DNA of 38,704 bases from Candidatus Poribacteria bacterium (GCA_022821725.1 JAJEDB010000098.1:1-38704); one strand, 5' to 3'. Shown: positions 7,017 to 15,066, numbered from the stretch's first letter. Translations and numbers: made by a program. The notes: generated by a model not told the origin, from the letters alone.

Positions 7017-7862
7017 ATGATTGTAGATACCCATGTGCATGTCTGGGAGATAGATCCCCCGAAGTATCCCGTCGGTCCCACCGCTCCGAGTTGGAATTCT
7101 TATCCAGATGAACCCGGGACTGCCGATGAACTCCTCTCAGAGATGGACACGCACGGCGTAGATTGGACAGTTCTGGTGCAGACGAGTTGGTCAACTTGGG
7201 ATAACGGCTATATTGCGGATTCGGTAGCGCGTTTTCCAGATCGGTTTATCGGACACGGATTGATCGATCCACAAGATCCGAACAACGCAGCGCAGGTTCG
7301 CTATTGGATAAAAGACCGAGGTTTAGTCGGTTTCCGTTTCCATCCGATGTACTATGCCGATGAAAAGATTTTGCTAACCCAACAGAACCGACCGATGTGG
7401 GAAGAGATTGCGGCGTTGGATGCTATCATCCAATTTCACCTCCGCGCGGCGTTCGCGGATCAGGTTGCCGTTATTGCACAACGGTATCCGCATCTGAGGC
7501 TTATTCTCGATCACATGGGATACCCACAGGTAGGTGATGCGGAAGCGGCGTTTCAACCCATCGTGGACCTTGCACGCTACGACAATATCTACTTGAAACT
7601 ATCGGATGTCGCTGGACGCTCGCATCAAGCGTTTCCTTACGCAGACGTGCATTCGTTCATTGAGAAGTTACTGTCAGTTTTCGGAGCGGAGCGAACGGTA
7701 TGGGGAACGGGTTATCCCGGTCATCACAGACAAAAACACAACTGGCCCACTTTAGCGCAAGAACTCCAACTCATTCGAGAAGGACTTCCCTTCCTGACAG
7801 ATGATGATCGGGAACGCATCTTAGGTGGGACTGCGGCGCAAATCTGGAATTTAACGACGTAG
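7017..7862 (+). CDS. Amidohydrolase-2 family protein (TIM-barrel hydrolase)
   Basis: 281-residue protein of the PF04909-type amidohydrolases, which hydrolyse or decarboxylate small cyclic acids using a metal in a TIM barrel. Visible ligands are HVH (His6, His8), His141 in QFHLRA, and His166 in LILDHMGYP. The usual Asp of the G-[ST]-D motif near the end is replaced: the sequence reads WGTGYPGHHR (229-238), with Gly232 where Asp is expected. Either this subfamily uses another ligand or its chemistry differs. AAGGAG precedes the start. The stop codon is only 4 bases from the end of the full-length convergent rhodanese frame. The substrate cannot be told. Confidence 0.85.
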   Translation: MIVDTHVHVWEIDPPKYPVGPTAPSWNSYPDEPGTADELLSEMDTHGVDWTVLVQTSWSTWDNGYIADSVARFPDRFIGHGLIDPQDPNNAAQVRYWIKDRGLVGFRFHPMYYADEKILLTQQNRPMWEEIAALDAIIQFHLRAAFADQVAVIAQRYPHLRLILDHMGYPQVGDAEAAFQPIVDLARYDNIYLKLSDVAGRSHQAFPYADVHSFIEKLLSVFGAERTVWGTGYPGHHRQKHNWPTLAQELQLIREGLPFLTDDDRERILGGTAAQIWNLTT

Positions 7863-7866
7863 AACA

Positions 7867-8706
7867 CTAAGCCTGTGGAATTTCGACCGGCAGATCCAGC
7901 CGGTCACCCCACTCTTTCCAGGAGCCTATGTAGTTGCTCACTTTTGGGTAACCCAAGAGTCGCAACGCCAAATAGGCTTGGGAAGAGCGGTAGCCGCCCT
8001 GTCAGTAGCACATGACCTGTTTTTCCGGTGTAATACCGACGGCTTCATACATCGCCCGGAGTTCATTAGCAGGCTTGAATGCCCCCACCTCGTCAAGATT
8101 ATCGAGCCATTCAATGTGGATGGAACCCGGAATAGCCCCTGCCCGCTCTGCACGGGCAACCCGACCGTAGTGTTCATCGTCGGTGCGTGTGTCAAGCGGA
8201 ATAAAGTCGTCTCGGTTTAGGAGGACACGGATCACATCCGCATCCATGTGTATATCGTGTTGCGCATTTATCGGAAAAGGTGGAACCTCCGGGGGTTCAG
8301 CCCCGGCTGTACTCACAGGTCCATCTGCTGACAGCCACGCCTTGAAACCGCCATCCAATAGACGGGTTTCAGGGTGCCCTAAGTACTCGCAAAACCAAAA
8401 TCCCCGCGAGGCGCGCGTTCCTGATATGTCTTCATACCATACAATCGGTTTACTCGGATCAAGACCGCGTTGCTGAAACAGGTATGCTATCATCCACATA
8501 AAGGCATCGAACGTCTCTTTCCGAGTATCAATGAGACTTAAACCGAACAAATCTAAATGAAGGGCACCGGGGATGTGTCCACGGATATATTCGGATGTCG
8601 GTCGCGTATCGACGATGCAGAACGTTTGATCGTCGAGCGCGCTTTTCAATTCCTCAGCAGAGATAATTAGTTGTGGATTTACGTAACCTTTATAGGTTTC
8701 CATCAT
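7867..8706 (-). CDS. Two-domain rhodanese sulfurtransferase with in-frame UGA at the catalytic Cys (candidate selenoprotein)
   Basis: Thiosulfate/3-mercaptopyruvate sulfurtransferase family; moves sulfane sulfur through an active-site Cys. Domain 1 (about 10-130: [18 protein letters not shown]) and domain 2 (about 150-275: [29 protein letters not shown]) are both complete. After residue 234 (KQVMCY) the frame meets TGA at 8004-8002 and then continues open for 44 codons ([20 protein letters not shown] and on) to TAG at 7869-7867. The TGA occupies the Cys position of the CxGGxR active loop. Read through, the protein has 279 residues, normal for the family, and its end packs 4 bases from the convergent gene. 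Selenocysteine insertion is the favoured reading; a TGC-to-TGA nonsense mutation is the alternative. AGGAGG precedes the ATG. Confidence 0.8.
7984..8001 (-). promoter_or_regulatory. Hairpin just 3' of the rhodanese UGA
   Basis: Directly after the UGA the minus-strand RNA can fold AGGGCGG-CUA-CCGCUCU, a 7-bp stem with one G-U pair and a 3-nt loop. A second weaker hairpin (CAAGCC, loop UAUUU, GGCGUUG with a bulge) lies about 27 bases after the UGA. Bacterial SECIS elements sit in this region, but neither loop clearly shows the G expected near the start of the apical loop, so this is only a candidate. Confidence 0.3.
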
Positions 8707-8735
8707 TCGATAACTCCTCCTGATTTTTTTGTAGG

Positions 8736-8860
8736 ACAGAACTTATGCAAATTTGACCGATCGACGCTCTGTTAGATGGAGATTCCCGAAAAAACCGAGA
8801 CGCTCCGCTGGCACAGACTAACAGTCTATGCTACAAAAGAGGGACATGCGTTAGTTCTGT
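8736..8860. repeat. 125-bp MITE-like element with terminal inverted repeats
   Basis: The ends ACAGAACTTATGCA (8736-8749) and TGCGTTAGTTCTGT (8847-8860) are inverted repeats matching at 12 of 14 positions. Inside is a further small palindrome, AGACT-AAC-AGTCT. It fills the space between the rhodanese and MATE genes and has no coding potential. No target-site duplication is obvious. Confidence 0.45.
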
Positions 8861-8884
8861 AGGATACTTGTGCTGTCCTATGTC

Positions 8885-10258
8885 CTACGCTACTTTTGGT
8901 TTCTTTTTAACAAGTTTTATTGCCTTCCACCTTCCAGTACTATACCAAAGCCACATCGCGATCCCTTGCACAACGTTCGAGAGGGCAATCCCCAACCAAA
9001 CGCCATTGAGTCCGATGAAGTGTGACAATAGAATCACGAGTCCTAAACCGATGACGACCTGTGCGGCAAGTGTAATCACCATCGGAGAGAAGGTATCTCC
9101 GGCACCGTTGAGGGCTCTGCCCAAGATGAGTGAAAAGGCGATGAATCCGAATGTTGGGGATAGAAATCGTAGATACGTGATACCGATCTCGATAACATCG
9201 GTTTCCGGTGTGAAAATTCGGATGAATGTCTGTGGAAAAAGGAAGAAAATTGCGCCGATGACTGCCATGATTGCAGCCCCTAAAAGGTTCGCCACCCGTG
9301 TTGACCGCTCAGCGCGCCCTATCTGATTCGCCCCTAAATTCTGTCCGACTAACGGAACGACGGCGTTTGCGATGCCGAAGCCGGGATTCATTACGAGAAT
9401 TCGGAGTCGCATACAGATCGTATATGCCGCGACAACCGTCTTCCCATAGGGTCCGATGACCCACAAGAATCCGAGTCGCGAAATATGCCGCCAAAACCCT
9501 TGCATCGAACTGTAAACCCCGAGCCTTAAAATGTCAAGCATTTCCACGAAATCTACTTGATACCGAACGCTCCGAAATGAAACGGGGGCGCGTCCACTCC
9601 AACAGAGATAAAGTAGGATGATTACGCTCGCGCCGCGCCCGATAAGCGTCGCATACGCCGAACCTGCGACCCCGAGTTTCGGGAATCCCCACAAACCGAA
9701 AATTAGCAACGGATCGAGGACAATGTTAATCAGCGTTGCGAAAATCAATACCACCATCGGGGTGACAGTGTCGCCACCCGCACGGAAGATAGAACCGAGC
9801 GTCATCGACACGAACATTGTACTAATACCGGCGAGAATGATATGCATGTAAGTCGTGCCGAGCCTCAGCACTTCTGGGTCTACCATCCTAACAGCGAGTA
9901 ACCCTTGTTCAGCCAACGGGTAGCCAACGAGGGTTACACCGATAGAAAAAAACACAGCTAACAGGATTGACTGGAGGGCGATGTGCTCAGCTTGTGCGAG
10001 ATTCCTCGCGCCGAGATACTGTGCCACCATAATCCCGGTTCCCGTTGAAATACCGAGCGAAAAAACCCCGATCAATCGGATTAAGTTCCCGCTCACCCCG
10101 ACAGCGGCGATCGCGCCAGCACCGAGTCTTCCAACGAAGATCATGTCAACGATGTTGAATGCCTCTTGCAGCATGTAACTGAGTATTATCGGTCCTGACA
10201 GTCGTAACAGGTGTCTGAGAAGACTTCCTCGGGTCAAATCGGCCCGTGTTTTTCTCAT
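8885..10258 (-). CDS. MATE family multidrug/Na+ antiporter
   Basis: 457-residue polytopic inner-membrane exporter with about twelve transmembrane segments in two homologous halves. The N-terminus (LTRGSLLRHLLRLSGPIILSY, then NIVDMIFVGRLG) and the second half (GFGIANAVVPLVGQNLGAN) carry the MATE signatures. Members expel cationic drugs or metabolites in exchange for H+ or Na+; the substrate cannot be predicted. The start is weakly marked (GAAGG about 12 bases upstream). It may share a transcript with the rhodanese downstream, but the repeat at 8736-8860 separates them. Confidence 0.9.
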   Translation of the reverse strand: MRKTRADLTRGSLLRHLLRLSGPIILSYMLQEAFNIVDMIFVGRLGAGAIAAVGVSGNLIRLIGVFSLGISTGTGIMVAQYLGARNLAQAEHIALQSILLAVFFSIGVTLVGYPLAEQGLLAVRMVDPEVLRLGTTYMHIILAGISTMFVSMTLGSIFRAGGDTVTPMVVLIFATLINIVLDPLLIFGLWGFPKLGVAGSAYATLIGRGASVIILLYLCWSGRAPVSFRSVRYQVDFVEMLDILRLGVYSSMQGFWRHISRLGFLWVIGPYGKTVVAAYTICMRLRILVMNPGFGIANAVVPLVGQNLGANQIGRAERSTRVANLLGAAIMAVIGAIFFLFPQTFIRIFTPETDVIEIGITYLRFLSPTFGFIAFSLILGRALNGAGDTFSPMVITLAAQVVIGLGLVILLSHFIGLNGVWLGIALSNVVQGIAMWLWYSTGRWKAIKLVKKKPKVA

Positions 10259-10368
10259 ATTCTTAATTTACCTTCACTCCATCGTAACAAATGCTTGCGT
10301 TTTACTTTAGCAGACTTCTGCCCGGTCGTCAAGACAAAAATACATGCCTTGTTTAGCATTGTTTTCCT

Positions 10369-10397
10369 TTGACAGAATTCTATAAACCTGTTATAAT
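10369..10397 (+). promoter_or_regulatory. Consensus promoter of the first LamG gene
   Basis: TTGACA (10369-10374) and TATAAT (10392-10397) with a 17-base spacer, exact consensus. The leader would be only about 20 nt and contains AGGAGG before the ATG, implying strong expression. Confidence 0.8.
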
Positions 10398-10424
10398 GTT
10401 ATATATTTTTTTAGGAGGCACAAT

Positions 10425-11213
10425 ATGAAGAATGCAATATTGACTGGCAGATTCTCAGTCTATGGGATTGTGTGTTTCTCAATAGCACTGACCCTGTTAT
10501 TTACACCGTTCGTCTCGGCGGCACTCACAGATGGGCTTGTTCTACATCATGCTTATGATGAAGGGGAAGGCACACTCGCTGCAGACGCGAGCGGTAACGG
10601 ACACGACGGTGAAATTTCCAATCCGGATTGGGTGGACGGACAGATCGGGAAGGCACTCCGGTTTGGTGGCGAAGGCAGCGACGTGTTCGTCACTGTTGAG
10701 AGCACAGATGTCTTGAACGTGAATGAGTGCACCTTTGCGGCATGGATTAACGCAGATCACTGGAACGGCACACGTCAGATCGTTGGTAAATCCGTTCACG
10801 GTGGGTGTGCCGGTAGAACACAATACGGTCTATTCAGCGAAGGTGGCGTTTTCAAACTCCGCTTTGAAACCGAAGGCGGCAGAGCCGATATCACAACCGA
10901 TCTGCCGGCAACAGGCGAGTGGATTCACATTGCTTTTACCAACGATGGCGAAACAGCAACAATCTACATCAACGCTGAAGCGGTTGCGGAAGGCGAAGTG
11001 CCGGGTGCATTGAAAGCCAACGATGATCCGTGGCGGATCGGGCAGGATTGTGAACGCCTCAACTATGTCTTCGCGGGCATCATAGATGAGGTTTCTCTCT
11101 GGAACCGTGCCTTGAGTGCTGACGAAATTACTGGAGCACAAGACTTAGGGGTGTCTGTTGACCCTCGTGCGAAATTAGCCACCACTTGGGGCAACATCAA
11201 AATTGCGCATTAG
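10425..11213 (+). CDS. Secreted LamG/concanavalin-like domain protein, copy 1
   Basis: 262 residues: a Sec signal peptide (hydrophobic core GIVCFSIALTLLF, cleavage likely after FVSA near residue 33) and one LamG-type jelly-roll lectin domain (LVLHHAYDEGEGTLAADASG through GIIDEVSLWNRALS). Such domains usually bind glycans or matrix proteins. The C-terminus KLATTWGNIKIAH parallels KLSTTWGRLKAGR of the paralogue at 13462, suggesting a conserved terminal motif. It has its own consensus promoter and is followed by a hairpin with a T run. Ligand unknown; the cell-surface location is inferred. Confidence 0.85.
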   Translation: MKNAILTGRFSVYGIVCFSIALTLLFTPFVSAALTDGLVLHHAYDEGEGTLAADASGNGHDGEISNPDWVDGQIGKALRFGGEGSDVFVTVESTDVLNVNECTFAAWINADHWNGTRQIVGKSVHGGCAGRTQYGLFSEGGVFKLRFETEGGRADITTDLPATGEWIHIAFTNDGETATIYINAEAVAEGEVPGALKANDDPWRIGQDCERLNYVFAGIIDEVSLWNRALSADEITGAQDLGVSVDPRAKLATTWGNIKIAH

Positions 11214-11222
11214 AACATTGTA

Positions 11223-11257
11223 GGCGCGCGTCCGACGCGCGCCACCCTCTTTTTTTA
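11223..11257 (+). terminator. Terminator after LamG copy 1 (repeat-family hairpin)
   Basis: Arms GGCGCGCGT (11223-11231) and ACGCGCGCC (11235-11243) pair perfectly around CCG and are followed by a T run at 11250-11257. The form GTAGG...CC matches the palindromes at 4127 and 14256, so a mobile or amplified hairpin appears to serve as the terminator. Confidence 0.7.
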
Positions 11258-11281
11258 ACGCATAAAACCCACGTCGTTTCT

Positions 11282-11422
11282 CCGCAAGGTATAATCAAAA
11301 TATGTTTGACGTTTCCTCTCTTAGACCCAACCCGTAGCCTGCAACAACGGCGCAGGCGGGTTTACGCAAAAACACGGGAAACCCCAAATTCCCCTGACCG
11401 AACCGCAAGGTAAAATTAAAAA
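11282..11422 (+). promoter_or_regulatory. Structured leader of the AAA+ ATPase gene
   Basis: Between LamG copy 1 and the ATPase lie two copies of the 18-bp motif CCGCAAGGTAWAATYAAA (11282-11299, 11403-11420) and between them a two-layer hairpin. The inner stem is CCTGC/GCAGG (11338-11342, 11352-11356) with loop AACAACGGC, and the outer stem is CCCGT/ACGGG (11331-11335, 11374-11378). The second motif copy supplies AAGG ahead of the ATG at 11423. An 11-codon frame starting at 11302 lies before the hairpin. The same arrangement occurs before the gene at 26737. Confidence 0.5.
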
Positions 11423-13333
11423 ATGTTTTGGGAACAGATAAAAAGACACTGCGATGCTGGGTCTGCACATCAATTTCTCCTCCACTTCAACGTCCAAGAC
11501 CTGTTACATGACGATGTGTACGGCTACTTGCCGACGACAGAATACCTCATGGAGCAACTCAATCTGTCGGGATGTGAACTCGTCTTGGGATATAACACAT
11601 CACAAGGCATCGATTTGCCTAATATTCGGCGGTGGCAAGCGACCCAAAAAATGCTGAACATTGCCCCGAAATACGAGAAAACCGGTGTCTTTCATTTTCA
11701 GAGTATAGCGACCTGGCTTCAAACCTTTCGACGTTTTCGGGAAGCAGAAGACGCGCACCGCACTGAGCATGAAATAGATCCACAGATCGCACGCAGAAGA
11801 ATTAATGCCACTTTGGCGTTCGATAAGCCCCATGAAGACCCGTTCATGCATATAGATCCTGCCCCTTCGGAAGAGTTGCAGGAAAGATTAAAACATCTTT
11901 TGCAGCAAGACAAGGCGAGAGTCGGTTTGGTTATCAACTTCCTGGAGCAACTCGCCCCAAACGACCCTTCGTTGAGCAGTGCCTCCAATGATGACCTGCA
12001 ACGCTTTTTCAATCAGATGCAGCATTGGGCATCGGACTTGGAGATCCGAAAGCGTAAACACATCATTCTACTTCTTACCCATAACACCTATGACATTCAT
12101 CCGAATCTCACTGTGAATCCGGAGATTCCGCTGATAGAAATTCCGTTTCCAGACGACGATCAACGCCTCCACTTTATTGAATATCTCTACAACATCTCGG
12201 ATCCGATGTCGCAAATGCGGGCAAGCCTTGGAAACGAGCACGACAGAGAGTCCCTTGCACGCAAGACAATAGGGCTGAACCTCTTCGGGATTCACGATGT
12301 TGTGAAACAGGCAGCGTCTGCAGGCCAGCAGACGGGCGGGGAATCGCTTGTGAGATACCGACGGGAGAGCATTAAGGCTTTCAGCCACGGCGTCCTTGAA
12401 CTCGGTGAAACCTACACGAATGCTTCGGATGATGGCTGGTATGTGATGTCAACAATTAAGGATATTGCAGAAGGGATGAGAAATCGAGATCTGCGTCGTG
12501 TGCCGCGGGGTATGCTCTTTCTGGGTCCTCCCGGCACCGGTAAGGTCTACTTCGCGAAGGGGCTTGCGGGTGAGGCGAACATGACGTTTGTCCAACTCCG
12601 ATACGCCAGTCAGGTCGGCGAGATAACGGTAAACATCAATGAAAATGGGAATACTTATGAGCGGAACTTAAATGCTGCTATTAATTTCATCCGAGGAATT
12701 TCACCCACGGTTGTCTTTATGGATGAAATTGAACAGGCATCGCCACGCACAGCGAGGCATATAGAAGAACAGCAGCCGTTCCCCCAGAACCTCGTGAACG
12801 CTATCAGCGATCCTTCTTTGCACGGGAGAGTGATATGGATCGGCGCATCAAGCCGTCCAGACTTGATGCCGCAGATTTTTCGACGATACGGCATTTTCGA
12901 CACTAAATTAATCCTGCTACCACCAAATACTGAAGGTAGGATAGAGATTTTAAAGATATTCTGCCAAGGACAAGCCGCCGATCAATTCGACTTCCGCGGG
13001 CTTGTTGGAGACTCAGCAACGGATGGGTTGACGGCACGGGACCTTTCCCTAATTGTTCAACGCGCGAGCAACATCGCAAAACGCGACGGACGCGATACCT
13101 TCACTGAAGCCGAACTCCGTCAAGCACTGGATGACTTCATACCTGACTACTCACCGGAGATGCAGCTTTTCATGGGATTGTTAGCGTTACGGGAGGCGAA
13201 TTCCCGGAACATGATCCCCGAGGCCCCCCTGTCGCCGCCATATCAAGAATTTGTAGATGGCAATCGGATTGATAAGACTGGCATTAATAGACGCTTGATG
13301 GAACTGAGCAGTCAACTCGGCTTGAACACCTGA
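11423..13333 (+). CDS. AAA+ ATPase with degenerate N-terminal P-loop-like half
   Basis: 636-residue cytoplasmic protein. Residues 1-310 look like a RecA-like fold without a P-loop (HQFLLHFNVQDLLHDDVYGY, KRKHIILLLTHNTYDIHPNL); residues about 340-600 form a classic AAA+ core. The Walker A reads GPPGTGKVYFAKG, with Val where Thr or Ser should coordinate Mg2+. Walker B is intact (TVVFMDEIEQ), followed by a sensor-like segment (VIWIGASSRPDLMPQIFRRYG) and a lid (GLTARDLSLIVQRASNIA). The two-half organisation recalls Ycf46-type AAA proteins. It lies between two LamG paralogues on the same strand. I cannot name its substrate. ATP binding is likely; efficient hydrolysis is doubtful. Confidence 0.8.
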   Translation: MFWEQIKRHCDAGSAHQFLLHFNVQDLLHDDVYGYLPTTEYLMEQLNLSGCELVLGYNTSQGIDLPNIRRWQATQKMLNIAPKYEKTGVFHFQSIATWLQTFRRFREAEDAHRTEHEIDPQIARRRINATLAFDKPHEDPFMHIDPAPSEELQERLKHLLQQDKARVGLVINFLEQLAPNDPSLSSASNDDLQRFFNQMQHWASDLEIRKRKHIILLLTHNTYDIHPNLTVNPEIPLIEIPFPDDDQRLHFIEYLYNISDPMSQMRASLGNEHDRESLARKTIGLNLFGIHDVVKQAASAGQQTGGESLVRYRRESIKAFSHGVLELGETYTNASDDGWYVMSTIKDIAEGMRNRDLRRVPRGMLFLGPPGTGKVYFAKGLAGEANMTFVQLRYASQVGEITVNINENGNTYERNLNAAINFIRGISPTVVFMDEIEQASPRTARHIEEQQPFPQNLVNAISDPSLHGRVIWIGASSRPDLMPQIFRRYGIFDTKLILLPPNTEGRIEILKIFCQGQAADQFDFRGLVGDSATDGLTARDLSLIVQRASNIAKRDGRDTFTEAELRQALDDFIPDYSPEMQLFMGLLALREANSRNMIPEAPLSPPYQEFVDGNRIDKTGINRRLMELSSQLGLNT

Positions 13334-13351
13334 CCTGCAACAGCAACCGAA

Positions 13352-13368
13352 CCACAAGGAAAATTAAA
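13352..13368 (+). repeat. CCGCAAGG-type motif, degenerate copy
   Basis: The sequence CCACAAGGAAAATTAAA and the preceding ACCGAA match the end of the ATPase leader (11398-11420), and CCTGCAACA stands upstream. It looks like a deleted copy of that leader just after the ATPase gene and just before the next promoter. Confidence 0.45.
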
Positions 13369-13373
13369 AATTC

Positions 13374-13402
13374 TTGACAAGTGTTTCTCTGTTTGTTATA
13401 AT
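13374..13402 (+). promoter_or_regulatory. Consensus promoter of the second LamG gene
   Basis: TTGACA (13374-13379) and TATAAT (13397-13402) with a 17-base spacer, again exact consensus. GGGAGG lies before the ATG at 13462; the leader is about 50 nt. Confidence 0.8.
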
Positions 13403-13461
13403 AACCTGTAGACACAATTCTCATCGAAAACATCTCATCTTTACCTATAGGGAGGCAATTT

Positions 13462-14238
13462 ATGAAACTGGCTATTTGTTTATCCATCACACTACTTTTG
13501 GTAGTGACACCCTTCGCTATGTCTATCGGTCCAGCAGAGTTCCTGGATGGCTTGGTGGTGTACCACCCCTATGATGAAGGCAAGGGGGACAAAGCGGAAG
13601 ATCTTAGCGGAAACGGGCATGACGGTGTAATTGACAATCCGGAATGGGTTGACGGTAAATTCGATAAGGCGTTGGAATTTGGGGGTGAAGGCAGCGATGT
13701 TTTTGTCACCGTTGAAAGCACTCCCGAACTGAATGTGGATGAAATGACGTTTATGGCGTGGGTTAACGCCGAGCATTGGAACGGCACACGCCAGATTGTC
13801 GGTAAATCCGTTCACGGTGGATGCGGTGGTAGGGTTCAATACGGATTGTTTAGTGAAGGTGGCACCTTCAAACTCCGTTTTGAAACCGAAGCGGGTCGTA
13901 ACGATATTTCAACCGGTCTGCCTGACACCGAGAAATTCATCCATATCGCTTTCACCAACGATACCAAGAAGGGCATAATTTACATTGATGGTAAAGAAGA
14001 AGCTGAAGGGGATGTCCCTGGCAAGCTTGCAGCCAACGACGACCCGTGGCGGATTGGACAGGATTGTGAACGTCTTAACTACGTCTTTGCCGGAATTATT
14101 GACGAGGTTCGTCTCTGGAATCGCGCGCTGAGCGAGGATGAGATCAATACGTTCATGGAACAGGGTGTAGATGCACTTGCCGTTGAAGCAGCGGGGAAAC
14201 TCTCCACAACCTGGGGCCGCCTGAAAGCGGGACGCTAA
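13462..14238 (+). CDS. Secreted LamG/concanavalin-like domain protein, copy 2
   Basis: 258 residues with a signal peptide (LAICLSITLLLVVTPFAMS) and one LamG domain. Long blocks are shared with the protein at 10425: EHWNGTRQIVGKSVHGGC and DDPWRIGQDCERLNYVFAG, plus the ending KLSTTWGRLK. The signal peptides and surface loops differ more, so this is an old tandem duplication around the ATPase gene. Likely a surface or extracellular glycan-binding protein. It is followed by the palindrome at 14256-14279. Confidence 0.85.
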   Translation: MKLAICLSITLLLVVTPFAMSIGPAEFLDGLVVYHPYDEGKGDKAEDLSGNGHDGVIDNPEWVDGKFDKALEFGGEGSDVFVTVESTPELNVDEMTFMAWVNAEHWNGTRQIVGKSVHGGCGGRVQYGLFSEGGTFKLRFETEAGRNDISTGLPDTEKFIHIAFTNDTKKGIIYIDGKEEAEGDVPGKLAANDDPWRIGQDCERLNYVFAGIIDEVRLWNRALSEDEINTFMEQGVDALAVEAAGKLSTTWGRLKAGR

Positions 14239-14255
14239 CACTGAATTTTTTCAAT

Positions 14256-14279
14256 GGGCGAGGTTTCCGAACCTCGCCC
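14256..14279. repeat. Perfect palindromic repeat before accD
   Basis: Arms GGGCGAGGTT (14256-14265) and AACCTCGCCC (14270-14279) enclose TCCG. It resembles the hairpins at 4127 and 11223 in length and GC-rich form and likely belongs to the same dispersed family. No T run follows, so termination would be inefficient. Confidence 0.65.
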
Positions 14280-14292
14280 TACCAACTAAAAA

Positions 14293-15066
14293 ATGTCCGA
14301 AACTTCACAAACAATTTCATGTAGAAATTGCAATGCGCAGATCGCGGTAGAGACATTCACTCACAATCTCAAGGTCTGCCCACACTGCGATTACCATCAC
14401 TACATGAGTGCGCATGAGCGGCTCAACCTCATTATAGATGCGGATAGTTTTGAAGAATACGATGCCCATCTTTACTCTATTGATTCGCTGGAATTCCCAG
14501 AATACCCGCAAAAACTCGAAAGAGATGTCGCAAAAACGGGACTCAGATCGGAGATGCTCTCCGGCATAGCGAATATCGGTGGCTATCCGACTGCTCTTGC
14601 GATCGGCGATGTCGGATTTATAGGCGGCACATGTGGCTCTGTTATCGGTGAAAAGGTTACCCGATGTATTGAACGCGCCCTCGAAAATCAGTTACCCTTA
14701 GTGATTGTCTCCGTGAGTGGAGGCATGCGGATGCAAGAAGGCACGCTCGCCTTGATGCAGATGGCGAAAACCGCTGCCGCTTGTGCGGAATACGCCAAAT
14801 CGGGAGTCTTTTATATCTCGGTTGTCACGGATCCAACGTTCGGGGGTGCGACTGCCAGTTATACATCTCTGGGTGATGTAATCGTTGCGGAACCGGGGGC
14901 TCGGATCGGCTTCGCGGGTCCGTTAGCCGTCGCCAGCCTCCGTGAGGAACTCCCGGAAAACTTCCAAAAAGCAGAATCGTTACTGGAACATGGATTCATC
15001 GATTCGGTCGTTCACCGGGCGGATATGCGTCAGCTGCTGATAGATCTGATCACCTTCGCCGCCTAA
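14293..15066 (+). CDS. accD: Acetyl-CoA carboxylase carboxyltransferase subunit beta
   Basis: Transfers the carboxyl group from biotin to acetyl-CoA, making malonyl-CoA for fatty acid synthesis, together with the alpha subunit. The N-terminal zinc ribbon is complete: Cys10, Cys13, Cys29, Cys32. The crotonase-fold core follows, with the oxyanion and CoA-binding segments SVSGGMRMQEGTLALMQMAK and DPTFGGATASYTSLGDV and the family's LPENFQKAESLLEHGFID near the end. At 257 residues it is a little shorter than E. coli AccD because both tails are trimmed. No accA is adjacent. The start has no Shine-Dalgarno; TAAAAA directly precedes the ATG. Confidence 0.95.
   Translation: MSETSQTISCRNCNAQIAVETFTHNLKVCPHCDYHHYMSAHERLNLIIDADSFEEYDAHLYSIDSLEFPEYPQKLERDVAKTGLRSEMLSGIANIGGYPTALAIGDVGFIGGTCGSVIGEKVTRCIERALENQLPLVIVSVSGGMRMQEGTLALMQMAKTAAACAEYAKSGVFYISVVTDPTFGGATASYTSLGDVIVAEPGARIGFAGPLAVASLREELPENFQKAESLLEHGFIDSVVHRADMRQLLIDLITFAA

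Noticed and set aside
7867..8706. Reassignment of TGA to Trp or another amino acid genome-wide
   Set aside because: Several genes end cleanly at TGA at expected lengths and Trp is encoded by TGG throughout, so the code is standard.
11302..11337. 11-codon leader peptide before the AAA+ gene as an amino-acid attenuator
   Set aside because: The peptide has no run of a regulatory amino acid and no T run follows the hairpin; kept only as part of the leader description.
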